Shown here piece after piece: positions 40,750-51,300 of a DNA stretch of 64,000 nucleotides. The notes below the pieces were generated by a model. It ran no database searches. It was not told the origin of the DNA and worked only from the letters and a program-made list of their open reading frames with translations. This stretch comes from Marthasterias glacialis (Eukaryota > Echinodermata > Asteroidea > Forcipulatida > Asteriidae), in contig OU452221.1 of NCBI GenBank assembly GCA_911728455.2, forward strand, positions 4,988,290 through 5,052,289. The letters are read 5' to 3'. The first letter of the stretch is position 1. The number at the start of each line of letters is the position of its first letter. A program made the translations under genes and the position numbers.

Positions 40750-40945
40750 TTGAAGCAGTGCCATAACCAGCAAGGGGGGGCGGGAGCCACTCGGAACCTT
40801 TGCTCCCCCCTTCTAGCCCCTAAAGTGAGATCGAAAAAATGCACAAGTGTTTCGATACATAAAAAAAGTCCCCCCCCCCCCCCCAAGTCATGTCTATGCC
40901 CCCTCATGATCACCCCCCCCCCCCCAAACGATAATGTCACTGTGT
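40750..40945. mobile_element. MITE family P, copy 2 (C-rich)
   Basis: CAGTGCCATAACCAGCAAGG at left and CGATAATGTCACTGTG at right, with two long C runs, GAAAAAATGCACAAG, and AGTCATGTCTATGCCCCC. It matches 20912-21105. Confidence 0.68.
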
Positions 40946-41554
40946 AAAGGAATATATGCCGTATTTTCAACAGCAAGAGGGCGCAATACTATAGTTCCAT
41001 TATGAAAGTACAAAAATATTTCAAAATACAAATTTTCCAAGCAAATGTCTTACACTGATTACATTGTTAAACTGTAGATAAAAGACTTTTAAAAAGTTGT
41101 ATATTAGCTGCTTTAATAAAATTCTTATTGCATCTGGTTTACCACACTATTTCCATGGTTTGACCCCCAATCAACCCCAAAGAGCGCCCTCTTGCAGTAA
41201 AAAATAAGACATTGGATAATGTAGTCTACCTCATGCTGTCACAGGTTTCATGGAGGGTACAGTACATTTTGTTCATAATTCCGTAACATTTCTTATTAAT
41301 TTCAATGACCTCTTTCTAAATGATTACAAACAACTGAATATTAGGAGCATACTATTAAAGTTTGGAAACGGTAATCAGTAACCAAAGTGCAGTTTTCATA
41401 AAAACAGCTTGATATGTCGACAGAGTTCTATTCTTGTTTTTATATCGCCATGTGGCCAAGTACCTCCATATTTTGTCAAAGGTTGTGACGGCACTTTACA
41501 TGTAGGTGTTCAGTTTAAACCATAATGATACAAACGTAAGCTCAGGACTACGTA

Positions 41555-41702
41555 ATGGGAGACTTTTGAGGACACTCGGTGGTAACAGACTTACCAGGTA
41601 AATCCATTATTCTCGGAAATGTGCGCAAGCTCAGAACTACGCAAACAATGGACATTTTTACCTGGCAAGTCTGCTGCCACCTAGTGTTCCAAAGTCTCAC
41701 AT
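41555..41702. mobile_element. Hairpin MITE with 46-bp arms
   Basis: GGGAGACTTTTGAGGACACTC, GGTGGTAACAGACTTACCAGG pairs with CCTGGCAAGTCTGCTGCCACC, TAGTGTTCCAAAGTCTCAC. The interior contains a second pairing (TCCATTATT... AACAATGGA). A duplicated AAGCTCAGGACTACG lies just left of the arm. Confidence 0.75.
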
Positions 41703-42904
41703 TGCTTCTTTTAAATCAACTTGTTAAAGGGGCCTGTGAAATGTATTTTGATGCAAATCTTGGAAATGCACCTTTGTGTCCCATTTAACCTTATTTGCAA
41801 TTTTACAGTTTGCCATTTTCGTTGATATTTTGGTATCTTTTGGTGTTTATGCTAAATGCAAATTTCCATATTCATGAGCAAAATTGTAATGTCATGTCAG
41901 ACAGACTCCTTAATGTTGCAACTAGTTTATGCACAAAAAGTTGAGAGAATTTAGGATATTTCGCTGTCATAAACTTTCTCTTCTTTAGTGATTTGTTGTC
42001 ATATTACTTCATGGCAGTGAGCCATTAAGCAAACTTTTCTCACACAACTGTTTGCAATAAGCACATTTTGGGGTTCACAATTTTATGAAATTCAACAGAA
42101 AACCACAGTGGCGCCCTGAAATGACATCACTGGAACAGCGCCCTCACTTGTCCAGAAAAGCATGGAAAATTGTACATGTTTAAAGAAGTGCACTTTTCAA
42201 AAAGATTAACAAAAAAAGGGATGTCAGTTAGTCTTCATACACTTAAAGGGATTAGAAAGTAACACAAAATAATGTTCCTAAGAAACAGTCACTTCAGGGG
42301 TCCTACTGTGTCTCACCATAGACCAAGGATAGATCTGTCCTTGCTCTATGGTCTCACCTAATGTAAGATACTACATATACTGGAGTCGATGTTAAGGGCC
42401 ACTCTAATGGCCTTCAGATGGGACACAAAGCTGCTGCCTCTCATGTTGTGTAATTTGCATGATAAGAAACCAAGCACACTTTTCCTATAGACTTTGTAAC
42501 CCTTGATTACAAAAAGAGTGACCTTGTACATTCCAGTGGCTTTCTGGCAGGCAAGATGCTACACTATTTCTACATAAATTCAAGAGTTATAAAAGTAAAA
42601 ACTGTACAAGTTTTGAGATGTGCCCCCTTTCATCACGTCAAAAGTTGATAAAAGTCAGACAGTGCAATCTCCATAAAATATAAGATTTAGTGTGTTTTTC
42701 CATTGAGCTGTGTACAAAATTGTGCCTGCAGGAAGTCCAGGCTCTGTGGCTCTTTTGTAAACATATGATGTCACAGCTTACATGGTCTATTGGTGTAAGT
42801 CAAAACATCACCCATTGTTACCATGACGAGGCGTTTTGCCACTCATTTGACATCAAAGTTTGCAAATGTTATTTTTGGGTTACCTCTTTCATCAATGTGT
42901 GATA

Positions 42905-43050
42905 AGCACTGCATACTCAGTGCTTTCCCGAGTCTGGGAAATAAATCTGTAGGAGTACAACTCAGGTGGGATTCGAACCCATGACCCCCCCACATTGTCT
43001 AAACCACTAGACTACCGAGCATGCACAGTGATGACAAGAGGCCAGTTTGA
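42905..43050 (-). mobile_element. tRNA-derived SINE family E, copy 1
   Basis: GCACTGCATACTCAGTGCTTTC, AACTCAGGTGGGATTCGAACCC (inverse B box) and TCTAAACCACTAGACTACCG (inverse A-box region). Family E differs from A-D in its tail sequence. Confidence 0.75.
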
Positions 43051-43555
43051 ATCCTGTAATTAACAACGGGTACCACAACAATCTAACAGATGTAATAGCT
43101 GCATTCGGGATAAGGAATATTGTTTAGGTTCTACTCTTACAATTTCATATAAACTTCTCTGGTTCATTGTTTAAAAGCGATTCTTACAACAAAAATAACC
43201 ATTTTTACAGCTGCTTTTGCAAATCCTATAAAAACTCAAAAGAAAAACTTGGTCGGTGCATTTCCTGCGCGGGCTTCTGATAACTGTTTGAATCAAATTG
43301 TGCAAACAGGGTGTGGTTCAGGGTGGTACAATTACGCCATGGTCAAAGAGGTACTTGCCCAAATAGTGCTGGTTTGGTAGCAGTTTGCACCTCAGTACTT
43401 TGTAACCCTTGGGGAGGGGAGGGGGGGGAGAGCACCATAAATGGGATTTATTATTTTTATATTTTTTGGTATTAAACGTTAAAACAAATTTTCCTACCTA
43501 ACATGAGTAGTTGTATTAGTTGTGTGTGGTTTTTTTTTTAAACACATACACCAAT

Positions 43556-43705
43556 TTGTGTACTGTATACTCAGTACTTTCCCCTGGGTCCTGTGGAAAA
43601 AATCCACAGGTATATTCCTCAGGTGGGACCTGAACCCGCAACCCCCGGCCACTTTAGAGCAGATGTCTTACCAACAACACTACTAAGATTGCCCGGCAGC
43701 CAGAG
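43556..43705 (-). mobile_element. tRNA-derived SINE family E, copy 2
   Basis: GTACTGTATACTCAGTACTTTC, CCTCAGGTGGGACCTGAACCC and ACCAACAACACTACTAAGATTG. Same order as copy 1, 0.5 kb apart and in the same orientation. Confidence 0.75.
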
Positions 43706-44138
43706 GCTGTATCGGTTAAAAACACAAATAATATTCTTCATCCTCGATAAGTTGTTGTGTTCATTTTATTCCAGTAGTCGAGTTGGGGGTCAAAAAGTGC
43801 TGTAAAACTCTGCTTTAAACTTCCCTAAATTATTTTGTTTTCCCACACCGGAGTGCCTCATGTTGATCTTTATCACAGAGCGGCCATTTTGGTTTGGTAC
43901 CCCTTTGTGTCAGAGCAATCAGAGCATTGATTAACCAACCAGGAACCAATCCAGCCTTAATTTCATTATTTGTACAGAATGACAGCAGTGTTATAAAGAT
44001 TTTTTCTTTAATTAACTACACTGTGATACCAAACTAAAAAAAAAAACAAAAAAAAAAAAAAAAAACAGCGATAAACAACCTGGAGGGTACAGCAAGTGAT
44101 TTCTAACTAATGGTGGACAAACAGTGGATTTTCAATTT

Positions 44139-44660
44139 AACAGATAGTTCCCATAGAGTTATATATAAGAACTAGAGGGCATACAAAACCATGCGACACG
44201 GCCCGACAAGGAGCATTTTTGACCACTGAGAAAATGGCGTGGACCATTCATTTGCACTGGTTACTCGTCAGTTTACATTGATTACACAGCAACCATTTTC
44301 TAAGTGGACATTTGTATGCAATTGACCCATAGGGATTTGCCCACGGTGGGTCAGCGGAGTTCTGTGCGTAACATCGCAGGTGCTCCCTCTAGTTCTTATA
44401 TATATATCTCTATGATACTTCCTGGTAGACGTCATCTTTACGGGCAACTTGGGTTCTGGCTTTGAGCTACGTCCAGCGTTCTAATTGCTTTACACAGCCA
44501 AGTGGTTCACCGACCAATCATGCAAGGAATTTGATGTAATTCCTGCATGCCTCAGGCGGTATTTATGCAAACGCATAGTTGTGCGTTCATGAAATGATAT
44601 ATTTGCCCGTTGAGATGGCTGACTTTACACTGGGTGACGTCAAGTGGGAACTATCTATAC
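44139..44660. mobile_element. Nested inverted-repeat element with AGATAGTTCCCA ends
   Basis: The outer ends AGATAGTTCCCATAG and AGTGGGAACTATCTATAC are inverted. An inner pair, CATAGAGTTATATATAAGAA CTAGAGGG (44151-44180) and CCCTCTAGTTCTTATATATA (about 44386-44412), is also inverted. This looks like one element inside another, or a rearranged one. Confidence 0.6.
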
Positions 44661-44754
44661 TGATCTGTGTTCAGGAGGGGCTCAAATCCAGTTTTGTGAT
44701 GCACTCATTTTCCGACAGCTAGAGTCCTTATGAAAGTGGACAACATTACAAGTC

Positions 44755-44885
44755 TTTAACCCCCACGTTCAAGACTAATTGTTTTACCCATTTCTCAAAA
44801 AACTATAGCATTTCAGGCAAAAAATATTTCGAGGGAAGTTTTCCACCGTGACCCCATGTCTACAGAGCAAGATATGTGAAATTGT
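44755..44885. mobile_element. Family S, partial copy
   Basis: ACTAATTGTTTTACCCATTT, CTCAAAAAACTATAGCATTT, CAGGCAAAAAATATTTCGAGG and AGTTTTCCACCGTGACC. Confidence 0.65.
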
Positions 44886-45398
44886 GCCCTTAATCATAAT
44901 AATGTTATAAAGCTCAATGAAAATTTACAATATTCAGGCTCGAGGAAACTTGAAAGTTTTGATTGAGGCATTTGAGTATTTGAAGCACTAGAAGACCAGG
45001 CTAGGATCTCACTTCTCTTGATGTCACACCAATTCTTTTCAGTTTTTTTATTTAATTTAATTTTGTTTTTAATTAGTGCAAGGTAACCCATTTCTACCAT
45101 TTGCACACATTTATATTTCCAAATTGAAGAAACGTGTGCCAAAATTAATTTGTAGATGCCAGGTAATTCTATGTAGCCATTTTTGGTGAGTGAGTATGAC
45201 AAAATGGTATTCCAATTTATTTGTACTAGATTCAATGTAGAAGAGAATAAGTAGCCGGTTATTTATTTCAGGGTCGACATACAATTCTTTATTTCTGAAA
45301 ATTTGAAGTTTAGTTTACCTGGATTCGCCCTCGACACCCGTAGAAAACGCTTCTAACAAATTAAACTGAATTTTTCAAAGGAGAACTATCTCATGTAA

Positions 45399-45756
45399 AA
45401 AGCCATTTGCAAGTTAGATTTTGAATAAGGTCTGGTACAATGACTTGTATTGGTCACACGGGAACACGCTTAAATGAATTAACCTGACTAAAGACAGTGT
45501 TGCTATGTCACATGGTTCGGGGCAAGCTTTTGTACAGCAACCTCCAGATGAGCAAACCCTGGTACCATTGTACCATACACATTCATTCAAAATTGTGTAT
45601 GGGTGTTTGCCGTCTCTTACAGAACTACGCGAAAGATTGCCCTGAATCATGTGACAAAGCAACTGTCTCTATAGTCCGAGGAATTCAAATTTAAGCGGTA
45701 ACTTGAGACTAAACAAGCACCAGACATTATTCAAATCTAACTTGCAAATGGCTTAT
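45399..45756. mobile_element. Foldback MITE, family M, copy 2
   Basis: The ends AAGCCATTTGCAAGTTAGATTT and AAATCTAACTTGCAAATGGCTT are perfect inverses of 22 bp. The interior GTTGCTATGTCACATGGTTC / GAATCATGTGACAAAGCAAC also pairs. It is colinear with 3763-4121. Confidence 0.85.
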
Positions 45757-46551
45757 TAGCTGAAGTTAGTTGTTCAACAAACGTAGACTCTGTGTGTTTG
45801 TATTTCAAAAGATGTCGACTTTTAATAACATACCGTCAATGATAGCCACTGTGGGACAACACTGGTGGTGACCTTTATATCGAATCACTGAAATTTGTTG
45901 GGAGAGGGGGCTAGGAATTTGATAAACGACCCTCAGATTTCATACGTCAATTTATTAAAAGTATACGCATAAATTCAAAAGTGAAGACTGTAAATTTTAG
46001 AGTTTAATCAAAGAGTCTTTGTTTTTTAGACAGATTGTATAAAACGTTGAAATTGACAAGTTGATATGTATTTCTTTATACAAAATTTTAAACAGATAAA
46101 ACAGGAAAACATTACATTATTTGTGTCTATTTGTCTGGAATGAATTAGAGTGACTTCTGTGTAACCATGGTATAACTGATTCTTTTAATACCATTTCAAC
46201 ATACCTTCTAAAATTTCAGATTTTCGGATTAAAAAGACTTAGATTATCTGGATTATCTCATCCCTGGATTAGAAAGATTTTTCCACCATTATGAAGGAAA
46301 AAAAACTGAAAATTTTGGCAGTGAACATGACCGTTGCATTTTCACAGCTGTTATAATTCCAATATTTTCTGCCAGATTAATGTCAGTAAATTATCAATTT
46401 CTTCTCAGAGGGAGTAATTTAGTAGAACAAAATTTATCCTTGCACAAATGCAGTTTCGAACTTTTCTGTTGAGTATTAGACAAAAACAAATGTTTTAATG
46501 TAATCATTTAAAACGAAGAAATGATCCAGAACTAGGAAAACATCTGTACAC

Positions 46552-47308
46552 TCAGGGTAACAAGCACCCGGGGTAACAAGCACCCAGGGTAACAAGCACC
46601 CGGGGTAACAAGCACCCGGGGTAACAAGTACCCAGGGTAACAAGCACCCAGGGTAACAAGCACCCGGGGTAACAAGCACCCGGGGTAACAGGCACCCGGG
46701 GTAACAAGCACCCAGGGTAACAAGCACCCAGGGTAACAAGCACCCAGGGTAACAAGCACCCAGGGTAACAAGCACCCAGGGTAACAAGCACCCGGGGTAA
46801 CAAGCACCCAGGGTAACAAGCACCCGGGGTAACAAGCACCCGGGGTAACAAGCACCCAGGGTAACAAGCACCCAGGGTAACAAGCACCCAGGGTAACAAG
46901 CACCCAGGGTAACAAGCACCCAGGGTAACAAGCACCCAGGGTAACAAGCACCCAGGGTAACAAGCACCCAGGGTAACAAGCACCCAGGGTAACAAGCACC
47001 CAGGGTAACAAGCACCCAGGGTAACAAGCACCCAGGGTAACAAGCACCCGGGGTAACAAGCACCCGGGGTAACAGGCACCCGGGGTAACAAGCACCCAGG
47101 GTAACAAGCACCCAGGGTAACAAGCACCCAGGGTAACAAGCACCCAGGGTAACAAGCACCCAGGGTAACAAGCACCCAGGGTAACAAGCACCCGGGGTAA
47201 CAAGCACCCGGGGTAACAAGCACCCAGGGTAACAAGCACCCCACCCAGGGTAACAAGCACCCAGGGTAACAAGCACCCAGGGTAACAAGCACCCAGGGTA
47301 ACAAGCAG
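46552..47308. repeat. Minisatellite, 16-bp unit, about 47 copies
   Basis: The unit is CCCAGGGTAACAAGCA, with a CCCGGGG variant scattered in small runs and a single GTACCC and GGCACCC variant. There is one 4-bp phase break at about 47240 (CACCCCACCC). Because 16 is not a multiple of 3 and the minus-strand unit has no stop in any phase, all three minus frames are open for 246-279 codons. These are not genes. Confidence 0.97.
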
Positions 47309-47577
47309 ATTTCAAAACTATTAAGTATCTTTTAGAACTAGAGGTAATTACATCAATTGGGAATGTTATGGTCGTTTCTTTACGGTTTTAACAACCCTAA
47401 TCTTTGAGATAATAACTAAAACAGGCCAAGTTAATAACAAGTGCCTTACAAGACAACCAACCTTTGTTAGCCCTAAAAATACGTTGCCGTAATACAGTTT
47501 GGTGAAATAAATAAGCTGTAATTGTTTTGGACACAATGTTCAAAGGTTAGTTTCATGAAAATCAAAGGTTTAGAACA

Positions 47578-47846
47578 ATAGACCAATCCATTAAGCCCCG
47601 CCCCCTAATGTGTTGACCAATCACAGCCTTGGCTACGCCACCGAAAGTCCCACAAAAGTCCAACATGATAAAAAAGCTATTGGAAAATGTAAACATGCGT
47701 GCGCGCACTTACAGCGCGCGTTCATGTCGTGCAGTGTGGCATTGAAGAGACGCACATTGTGCTGCCCACGTGTACAGTGATGATGCAGCCAACGCTGTGA
47801 TTGGTCAATGTGTTTAGTGGGTGTGGCTTAATGGATGGGTCTATTG
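47578..47846. mobile_element. MITE-like repeat family Q, copy 2
   Basis: AATAGACCAATCCATTAAGCCC on the left is the inverse of GGCTTAATGGATGGGTCTATT on the right, and CCAATCACAGCCTTGG / CGCTGTGATTGGTC pair inside. The centre is GC-rich (GCGTGCGCGC, CAGCGCGCG). Confidence 0.8.
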
Positions 47847-47927
47847 CATTCCATCATGTACAGTTCCCTTGATATTTTTGTAAAAAATTCTACTACGGTT
47901 GCATGACGGTGATTATTTCCAATGATG

Positions 47928-48085
47928 CCAGGCCTCGAATTTCGTCTTTGAGAGGGCAAGGCCATTTCCATTTTGCAAAGGGCACTTCCATTGGAAAATG
48001 TCAAAGTCTGTGGGAAAGCTTTGAAGGGGCACCAAGGCCAAGACCAGGGCAGCAGAGGCCATGGCCTCAGTGTAATTCCAGGCCT
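47928..48085 (+). mobile_element. Dispersed repeat family K, copy 4
   Basis: GAGAGGGCAAGGCCATTTCC, AAAGGGCACTTCCATTGGAA and GAAGGGGCACCAAGGCCAAG, then CAGAGGCCATGGCCTC and AGGCCTGAG. Confidence 0.7.
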
Positions 48086-48289
48086 GAGGTGCTGTATGCT
48101 CGGACTGATTTTCCTCTATAGACGCTCTCTGTCATATTACAATAAGAAACTTCCCTCTTCATTGTGAATTTTCATTGCATGACTTCTCTGCTTTCAGCAC
48201 CATACAATTCAATCTAATAAATGCACATGTTTAAACCTGAGCTCTTAACAAGGGAAGTAAGATCACCCGAGTGACCTTTGACCCCACTG

Positions 48290-48363
48290 TCACCTTGGCA
48301 ACAGCCCTCCTCTCCACATCTTCCTGAGTTTCTGCAAGCTGTATTCGGTCGTTTTGGCAAGAC
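48290..48363 (-). CDS. TAMM41: TAMM41 exon 8 (last)
   Basis: 74 bp, acceptor ACTTTCTTGCAG. It encodes GLAKTTEYSLQKLRKMWR GGLLPR and TGA (48290-48292). The ending in a basic, tryptophan-containing helix matches the family C-terminus. Confidence 0.94.
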
Positions 48364-51300
48364 CTGCAAGAAAGTAATATTCACAAGTCACAGATATTTA
48401 AAAATAAAATAAAACATTGTTAAACAGAGCAACTCCTTACTGATAATTCCCAGGTTGTATCGTAAACCTGGACGTGGTCCCTGGGTTTATGGCAATATAA
48501 GGTTGAAGAACTTCTGACTGGTGAACAAAGATAAACAAAAAATAGGGAGACCACCAAAATAGCGCTAGATTAGATAGCTCAGTTGGTAGAGTACCTGCAC
48601 ATTAATCCAGAGGTCACAGGTTCAAATCCTGTTCCAGTCAATTTTTCTTTGTTCACCCAAAACAGAGCAACCCTGTCTGAAGAAATGTCCGTCGATCGTC
48701 GAGACAGCTCTCTGTGTCACATACAAAAGTTCTTTTTCATAATTGATAGGTGAAGAAAGCAAAAGGCAGGCTAACTTGCTGGCGGTTCTAGTTAGCAGAT
48801 GAGTGATGCAACATCGCAACTCCATTGTGAACGTTCACATCAAATCTTGACTATAAAATATGCTTGTTCATGCAATATGTTTGTGCTTACTTAATACACA
48901 GGCTGGAATAGTGGTTTCTTTCCCTGCCTTTCACCTCTGTGGACCCTGGTTTGAATCCCACCTCAGACCGGAGCCTTGCATGTGGATTGGGTTTTCAGTC
49001 CCTACCTAATTGTGTGGGTTTTCCCCCTATTTGGGGTTTTCCTCCCACATCTAAAACTGACATTTCTTCATCATCTTCTCCACACAGGTATCTTCAGGCC
49101 TAGGGGTCACAGTGCAATGCACTTTTGAAGGCTCCTTGGTTTTCTTACCAGAAAGATATAACAGTAACCAACAATAAATGACAAACTTTTCAGTTCTGTA
49201 CACGAAGTTTCTGAACAGCTTCCACAGACTCACCTGCTGTCAAGATGCCCTTCACACTCTGGGTAATACTTGAACTCCTAACAATATTTCTTGCAGCTGT
49301 CCGGCACATGAGAAAAGACAAATTGAGAAGAGTCAATCCATTGAAAATCCTGCATTTTTCACACAAAAGTTTATCTACATATGTATTTATGGAGTTTTTT
49401 TTTGCAGAAAGATAGAGACAATGAAAGAGTAGAACTCTTGTTTTCTGAAAAAATCATTACACAGCAAACAAGGTTTCACCGTGAGAAAATCCCTCCCACT
49501 GGTCTGGTCCTCTGTATCCTGCCAAGGGAACTGACACCAGGGGTGGATTTCACAAAACTACTCCTAACTTATGACAAGTCCTATAAGTTAGGACTAGTTA
49601 ATCATCCTAACTCGAGATAAGACTAGTCCTAACGCTTTGTGAAATCCACACCAGGACCCTTTTCAAAACCAGGGCTTCAACTTCGCCTTGGGCTCTGTCA
49701 GTTATCTTGAAATATTGTGCGCTTTCCGTACGGGGCTTCAAATAAGCAGACAGAGCATGAGTGGGATCCGAAGCCAAAGCTGTGGTTTTGAAAACGGCCT
49801 AGGCTCCTAGTGTACCAGTCAATGTTTTTCATTGGACCTGTCCTCTTCAGAATGCATACATGCGTGCACTTTGAGAGTGTAATGCATCATTTGAGAGTGT
49901 AAGGTCAAAGTTGAATCTCCATCAAACCATGTGGCTGGTGTCTTGTTATCTTTTTGACATTAGGGACCAATTTCATAGAGCTGTTTTTAAAGCACAAAAA
50001 CTCGCTTAGCATAAAATAATTTTGCTGACCAGTATAAGGCTACCAGCCAAAATACCATTCCATGTGTACCGTCTCTGACTGGTTTCCTGCTTATTTTTGC
50101 TTAGCAGGAAATTGTTAAGCAGTATTTTCAGCTAAATCCTGGTTCACACTTTCTGTGAATTGCAAAAGAGAAGTTTTTTGCGTAAATGGAAAACAGCGCA
50201 TACTGATTGACCCGTCGCAAATTCGCTTAAACGTGAACTGTGAGCCGGGCTTTAAGAAACTCTGCGAAAATCATCAATGTTTAATTTTTTTTTAAATATG
50301 ACATGTATTTTTATTTTGACTAACTTCGTTTACCTCTTTCAACAAAGTCTGCACACTGTTTCTCCCGTGCTATTCTTGTGAGTACCTCCCCTACATCATG
50401 TGTCGCACTTCCAGCCAATCGTGCGATGTGCAGCTGTAGGTTTCTTGGTAGGCTGTTCAGGTGGGAGTACATACAGGCTGGACTTCTGTCTTGCTGAAAA
50501 GAAAAAAAAAAGACAATGTATTCATTAGTAACAATAGTGTGAAGCTTTTTAATACCTAGTGTAACAAGTAACTACTCATTATCCACTTTTATTATTTACC
50601 CAAACATTTAACTGGATAACATTTCCGGGAGACAACTTTAAAGCCCAACATTCTCGAGGCATTTTCACCAAGACCCTTCTTTCAACTCCAAAACTTTAGA
50701 ATCATTTTTTTTTTGTATTTTACTTCATGATATTGATATGGCTCTTCATGGATGGGAGAGGTAGTTTGAGTATTCCTAGCAAGTCTAGGCTCTTGTTCAT
50801 TGTTTTACTTATCCATTTTTATTGTTTATCTTTTACTTACTGTATATTTTCCTTTGGACAAGATGCGGGGTGATCCCATTTTGTGTGTTCCTTACCACAG
50901 GCCCATTATTGAGTGTAATTTGTATTGTCTATGTCTTTTATTGACTTTTTGTACAGTGCCTGGGAGCTTTTCAACAAAAGGATTGGTGCTATATACATTT
51001 TGTATTATTATTATTATTATAAGATTGGTATGCCAGCCTGGACCCATGCATCAGGGATGACAGTGGATAAAAACGATTTTTTATTTTACTACTGAAATGA
51101 GTATTAAGGAACTATAATTAGATAGTAAACTTGTGGGTACAACCATGTATGAAAACTCTTTTAGAAAGGAGTGGTGGCTCTGAAAAGAGCCGTTGGGGTC
51201 TCGACGTTTCGAACAGTATACTCTGTTCGTCTTCAGGAGAAACAGAGTATACTGTTCGAAACGTCGAGACCCCAACGGCTCTTTTCAGAGCCACCACTCC

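Larger units (their letters stand above)
36876..48289. other. Intergenic region between the WD40-like gene and TAMM41
   Basis: About 11.4 kb between two convergent genes. It contains SINE, MITE and tandem-repeat copies listed individually. Outside these I see no exon with convincing splice sites and protein similarity. The longer open frames here (for example at 40410-40976 and 46476-47315) run through repeats. Confidence 0.5.

Noticed and set aside
40410..40976. 188-codon minus-strand open frame
   Set aside because: It overlaps a C-rich MITE that is also present at 20.9 kb. The predicted peptide is Pro/Gly low-complexity and no splice or domain evidence exists.
46476..47315. Three overlapping minus-strand open frames of 246-279 codons
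   Set aside because: They come from the 16-bp minisatellite, which has no stop codon in any minus phase. There is no unique coding sequence, splice context or domain.
48574..48640. Possible tRNA gene on the + strand
   Set aside because: A and B box regions are present, but the anticodon stem does not pair well and the same flanks occur at 2.3 kb. I treat it as part of a repeat.
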